NCBI GenBank assembly: GCA_035610365.1
Contig: CM069438.1
Span: forward strand, 31,799,869-31,863,868
Source of the DNA: Aquatica leii
Lineage: Eukaryota > Arthropoda > Insecta > Coleoptera > Lampyridae
Direction: 5' to 3'
Length of the DNA stretch: 64,000 bases
Both the position numbers and the translations under genes were made by a program. Shown here piece after piece: positions 60,530 through 64,000 of the stretch. The notes beneath the pieces are model-generated. The model saw nothing but the letters and a program-made list of their open reading frames with translations, was not told the DNA's origin and ran no database searches. The stretch's first letter is position 1. Every line of letters begins with the position of its first letter.

Positions 60530-60710
60530 CAATGTACTCCTTAGCCGGCACTCAGAATGCTGGCAATGTATTAAAATGAAGTACACTGCCGGTAACCAGG
60601 TGACACACCGGCCGATATATTGCCGGATGAATCTTGCCAATGCAGAAATTGCATCGAACCAATATCGGCAAGTTATGTATATTAATACAAGTTAAATGCA
60701 GAATGCCAGT
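60530..60710. repeat. Cluster of TGCCGG/CCGGCA words
   Basis: Within ~180 bp of the nested element, words such as GCCGGCA, TGCCGGT, ACCGGCCGA, TGCCGGA and CTGGCAATGTA recur in both orientations. It may be another small foldback repeat or subterminal sequence. Confidence 0.35.
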
Positions 60711-61711
60711 GAAATCTGTGCAATATAATATGTACTTTGGCATCACATAAATAGTGCGCAATTTTAAAAGCATTGGCAATGTTAGCAACTTAACACAAAT
60801 TAAATGCATACAATGGTATTATCATTTTTAATTTAATTAATAAAACAATTTGGAAACTTAACATACAATGTCCATATATGTACTGAAAAAAATTTAAAAA
60901 ATATAAAAAACCGATTTACATTCATTCTGTGCTTATGTTTATTGGCGTCTTTCGTACCCACTACTCCTGGTGTTTATTGCGTGTTGTAAAGCTGCACCAC
61001 AATTTGAATTTTTTCTTATGGATACTGTAAAATAAAAATTACATTGTAATGCTACTCAAATAACTTATGCACTTTTTTAGCAATTTCTAAACTAAATTTT
61101 GAAGTTTTTGAAGTAATTATAAAGAATTGCTTTGTAAAAAGTCGTGAAATAAAATACAACACGAAAGTCAAGTTTGGCAGTAATGCACTTGAAATCACAT
61201 TACGTTAATATACATATAAAGTTAATGTTTTAAGTTTTAACCTATAAACTATAAAATACTCTGAAGCCTCTTACCATAAATTAAATTTAAAATATTTTTA
61301 CAAATTTGTTTTGCTTGATCCAGACCAATTACTTGGTTAAAACATGTCTCGTTTGCTGTATCTTTTCATCCAACAAAGTAGATTGAATCGATCTAAAAAA
61401 AATATGAGGGCGTGTACTAGTGTACACACGTAAGAAGTGAAACTTCTTTATGGCCTTATTTTTCGCAAAATGATCTACATGCAACTTTTCAGAAATTGGT
61501 TAAATAAAGTTAAATAAATTTTAAACAAAAGGATTTTATTATCATAAACATGAATACAAATTTTTGTAAATCAATTAACTAATTTTTGTAGATTCAATTT
61601 CATATTTCAGTTACCATAAGCCATTAATTACAAAACAACAATTGATCGTATCTTTAAGCAACGTTTTGATCGTGTACCTTATAACCATTCGTTTTGTGAC
61701 CTATAGTATGT

Positions 61712-61785
61712 GCCTCCGTGGCGCAATCGACTAGCGCGTTTGGGTGTTAACCGAAAGGTTGGTGGTTCGAGCCCACCCGCGGGCG
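61712..61785 (+). tRNA. tRNA-Asn (GTT), possibly a pseudogene
   Basis: A 74-nt cloverleaf with anticodon GTT, intact D-arm (GCGC...GCGC), T-arm (GGTGG TTCGAGC CCACC) and a TTTTT terminator starting five bases downstream. Two oddities: the acceptor stem has a C-C mismatch (position 5 with 68) and the base at loop position 32 is G rather than C. A/B box sequences look usable (box B GGTTCGAGCCC). It sits inside a transposon-like insertion, so it is either a carried tRNA copy or the head of a tRNA-derived element; no SINE body is evident. Confidence 0.75.
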
Positions 61786-63177
61786 AACTTTTTATTTATT
61801 TTACTACCTTTGAACACCTTGTACAATTTGTATTTATTTAAAAATATTTTAGAATTTTATAAAAAAAAGATGGCGCGTAACGAAAAAAATGTGACGGTAA
61901 ATTTTTTTCCAACGCCGATAAAGAAGTTTCACTTCAAAAATTCAATTAAATAAAACTCAGCAATAAGAATAATGAATTGGGAAATTGTAGATAAACTCAC
62001 AAACTGGCTCTTAGATTACAAATTCCAAAGTCATTATATATTTTCTCGAAAACGTGTTAGTTTTTAGGTTATATATTTATTATTAAGAAATAATTTATAT
62101 TTGAATTTAATACTTACTTATTTTGTTTTTCCATCCATCCTAAATGATGAAAAACAAACACATTTTTTCGAAATTTTAAGCCACAAAATGGTTTGCATAC
62201 GATAAATACAAGCTAAACAAAAAGCCAAAAAGTTTGCGTGTGCAATTGCAATAATTCAGTGGCGATAATATACGCGAAAACCTTAGCGAAAACAAACGAA
62301 CAACGAAGAAAGTTTAAATTAAACCGCGCCAAGTATTTTTTTTACTTTTTCAATTTTTTATTAAATTTGTTGTTGCATGTTAAATATTTACTACAAATGT
62401 TAAATTTTAGAGAATATAATTATTTCTAAATAATTTTGATAAAAAATAGCAACTCACAAAATTATGTAACATGATACATAAAAAAAAATGTTTCCGAACA
62501 TAACACTTATAACACTTAAGATAATCCTATTTCACAGATATCCATGAATGTATATAAAGTGCATATACAATGGATATTAAACTACGGATGTACATCAATG
62601 GATATTATATGGATAAATATGTATATCCATTGCATCTCGCGTGCTGTGTGGGCTATAACCAAACTCATCGTCAGCCCGCAGTTGTGACCCAGGTAAATTA
62701 TTCAAGTTCACATTATCTTTGTCTCCCGAATCTTCTTCTGTATTATATTCATTTGAAGGAGAGAATAAAATTATATTGTCAGGGATTTCTGCATCATCCC
62801 TTTCAAATTCCTTCAACATTTCATGTAGTTTTAGTGGCCTCCTCCAATAACTGAAAATTAAAAAGATAGTAGTCACTTTTCCCACTGTTCCGTTAAAAGA
62901 ACATGGTATTATCTTGCACTATATCTTTTTTCATATTCCTTACAACCTGGCCCAACTTTAAATAACTTCATAATATAACATATTATTTACCAATAAAAAG
63001 TAAAGATTTCCCAAAAATATTATAGAAATAATTATTACTTACGACAAATTATTCATTGCAACTTCAAGAAACGCACTTAAGAACAATAACAATATAATAC
63101 GTCGTTTAAAAGAACAGTGGGTATATCTGGGTTAAAGTCCAAAGCATCAATTAATTAAAACAAAATCTACAGAAATG

Positions 63178-63640
63178 CAGTGTTGTGACGTATCTAGATA
63201 TTTTTTAAGTATCTAGTTACATATCTAGATACATTGGATAAAATGTAATTGTATCTAAGTACATTGTTACTGTGTCTGAATGGTTTAGGTATTAAGATAC
63301 TTTTCCTTGCTCAAATTGTAAATTATACAAGTTTTTATTAAACATCGCGGTGTTTTTTTTGTCAGTTATCACTTATGATACACCCTGTACATTACAATTG
63401 GAAAGGTGTTTTTTAGTGTTTATTAACGTTAAAACAAAATAAACTTTATTGGTAAAATGGTGGTTTTTTAAGGGATTTAAGTAAGATTGATAATAATGTC
63501 TTGTTTAATACCGTTATTGTTTTTTAACTTAACAAAATAGATATTTTGATTTTGTTTTAAATTTTATTAACAACGGATTTTGTTAAAAATGTATCTGACA
63601 TGTAATCTAGATACTTTGTTTGAAAAAAGAAAATCTTTCA
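63178..63640. mobile_element. hAT-like terminal sequence
   Basis: Begins CAGTGTTG, as many hAT ends do, and is followed by several GTATCTAGATAC-like palindromic words (63190-63300, and again near 63608), a pattern common in hAT subterminal regions. The opposite end is not clear. It lies between the piggyBac element and the zinc-finger gene. Confidence 0.35.
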
Positions 63641-63807
63641 TAATTTTGCACCGATATAATAGTACTGTGTACGCCCGGTACGCCACTGTCAATTGCTGTC
63701 GATAGCGTTGCAAAGGTTTCTTGTGGTCTCTTGCAGAATAAAACAATAAAAAATTGCTTTAAGCAACACAACAACAATATACAATATTAATACTTATATA
63801 GGCAAAT

Positions 63808-64000
63808 ATGGGAGAAAAGGCAATAAACTTTTGTCGAATTTGTTTAGTAGAAATAGCAGAAACCAAGGAGTATTATTTTATCAACGACACTGAGTTACAG
63901 CTAAAATCCAAGTTGTTGGATTTTCTACCAAAAATTGTAAGTACAACTGGATGGATTCTATTAAATAACATTAATCTCATTACAGGATCTAAATATCACA
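63808..64000 (+). CDS. ZAD-type C2H2 zinc-finger protein, 5' end only
   Basis: Exon 1 (63808-63936, 43 codons, phase 0) begins MGEKAINFCRICLVEIAE; FCRICL at residues 8-13 is the opening Cys-x2-Cys of a ZAD domain. The text KLLDFLPKI followed by DLNIT fits the helix that precedes the second Cys pair. The intron runs 63937-63985 (GTAAGT ... TTACAG) and exon 2 starts at 63986, cut off by the window after 15 bp. ZAD domains dimerise, and the proteins usually carry C-terminal C2H2 fingers and bind DNA; those lie outside. The family is greatly expanded in insects, which supports the host assignment. Confidence 0.75.
   Translation, partial: MGEKAINFCRICLVEIAETKEYYFINDTELQLKSKLLDFLPKIVSTTGWILLNNINLITGSKYH

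Larger units (their letters stand above)
59899..62652. mobile_element. 2.75 kb element inserted into the piggyBac-like gene
   Basis: Its ends are exact inverted copies for 12 bp, CCCACACAGCAC (59899-59910) and GTGCTGTGTGGG (62641-62652), and remain loosely similar for about 80-100 bp, both with CAATGGATAT-type words. Degenerate direct repeats of the type GGAGGTTCATTGAACAT follow inside the left end (59957, 60001, 60092, 60138). The piggyBac reading frame is exactly restored if the element is removed. I found no clear target-site duplication. It contains a tRNA-Asn-like gene and one 75-codon minus frame (60185-60412, MDKSSRKMRECVNKK...) of unknown nature, but no recognisable transposase, so it may be non-autonomous. 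Confidence 0.7.
58390..63056 (-). pseudogene. piggyBac-like transposase, split by an insertion and mutated
   Basis: Exon 1 is 14 bp (63056-63043, MNNLS); it joins across a GT-AG intron to 62850, giving YWRRPLKLHEML and EDSGDKDNVNLNNLPGSQL, an N-terminus typical of piggyBac-derived proteins. The frame then stops at the 2.75 kb insertion (59899-62652) and resumes in frame at 59898 with ESQQNSSNIDESEHF. A Trp codon seems changed to TGA at about 59764-59766. The core has VDQSMIPYFGRHGSKQF (first catalytic Asp), FIKGKPIRWGYKFW and YFDNFFTS (second Asp). A T8 run near 58918-58925 has one base too many, and near 58740 a deletion with a frameshift removes the MGGVD segment that carries the third catalytic Asp. 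The end keeps KGKKWYVPLI and LSFRRSVA. Confidence 0.85.
58180..63135 (-). mobile_element. piggyBac-like element, both ends present
   Basis: TTAA at 58180-58183 is followed by CCCAGATACCCCC, and the right end reads GGGTATATCTGGG followed by TTAA at 63132-63135. Thus the element lies between duplicated TTAA targets, with inverted ends CCCAGATA-N2-CCC, the classic piggyBac layout. Total length is 4.95 kb, but 2.75 kb is a later insertion; without it the element is about 2.2 kb, normal for the group. The transposase is on the minus strand and is defective. Confidence 0.88.

Noticed and set aside
59889..62660. A target-site duplication for the nested element
   Set aside because: The flanks (GGACTCT and CTATAACC) share only CT, and removing one copy would break the piggyBac frame, so no duplication is claimed.

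Overview
The window looks like AT-rich nuclear DNA of an insect, possibly a beetle; the order is a guess. The signs are a ZAD-type zinc-finger gene start, a CYP3-clan P450, a MAP4K3/happyhour kinase with mostly 45-60 bp introns, and insect-typical transposons (piggyBac, BEL/Pao, jockey-like and other LINEs, Tc1/mariner). Only four host genes can be supported well. The rest is mostly decayed mobile DNA, much of it nested.

Layout. 1-6.3 kb: almost gene-free, with a possible minus-strand exon cut by the left edge. 6.34-8.72 kb: a DNA transposon remnant with ~103 bp inverted repeats around a broken Cys-rich ORF. 10.99-12.63 kb: an intact three-exon P450 (511 aa). 12.8-17.9 kb: a nest of two LTR families; family A is minus-strand with a tRNA-Lys-type primer site, and family B is present as two facing copies whose upstream part carries a 109-bp repeat of alternating hairpins. 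20.1-20.9 kb: mariner remnant. 22.2-26.1 and 28.3-32.2 kb: two decayed copies of one LINE family, with a small secreted Cys-rich protein gene (146 aa, two exons, minus) between them. 32.27-32.61 kb: a repeat block with hammerhead-ribozyme-like boxes.

33.2-45.6 kb: a complete happyhour/MAP4K3 gene, 19 coding exons and 911 aa, every splice phase checked by hand. Its ninth intron (7.5 kb) holds a ~2.9 kb tandem array of ~470-bp units and a decayed jockey-like element. 46.7-47.4 kb: LINE reverse-transcriptase remnant. 47.7-51.9 kb: a longer family A LTR element with gag but no visible pol. 51.9-57.9 kb: two BEL/Pao remnants, a Tc1 remnant and a second hammerhead-like block. 58.18-63.13 kb: a piggyBac-like element with both TTAA sites, itself split by a 2.75 kb element that carries a tRNA-Asn-like gene. 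63.8 kb to the end: first exons of a ZAD zinc-finger gene.

The host genes do not form a visible functional cluster. The most unusual material is repeat-borne: (1) the intronic tandem array, whose units join a conserved TGATGAAGC box to promoter-like elements, and its dispersed relatives; (2) the 109-bp hairpin array with matched arm changes; (3) the TIR element carrying an uncharacterised protein; (4) the element nested in piggyBac. All coordinates, splice joins and family names come from reading the sequence; no search or folding program was run.
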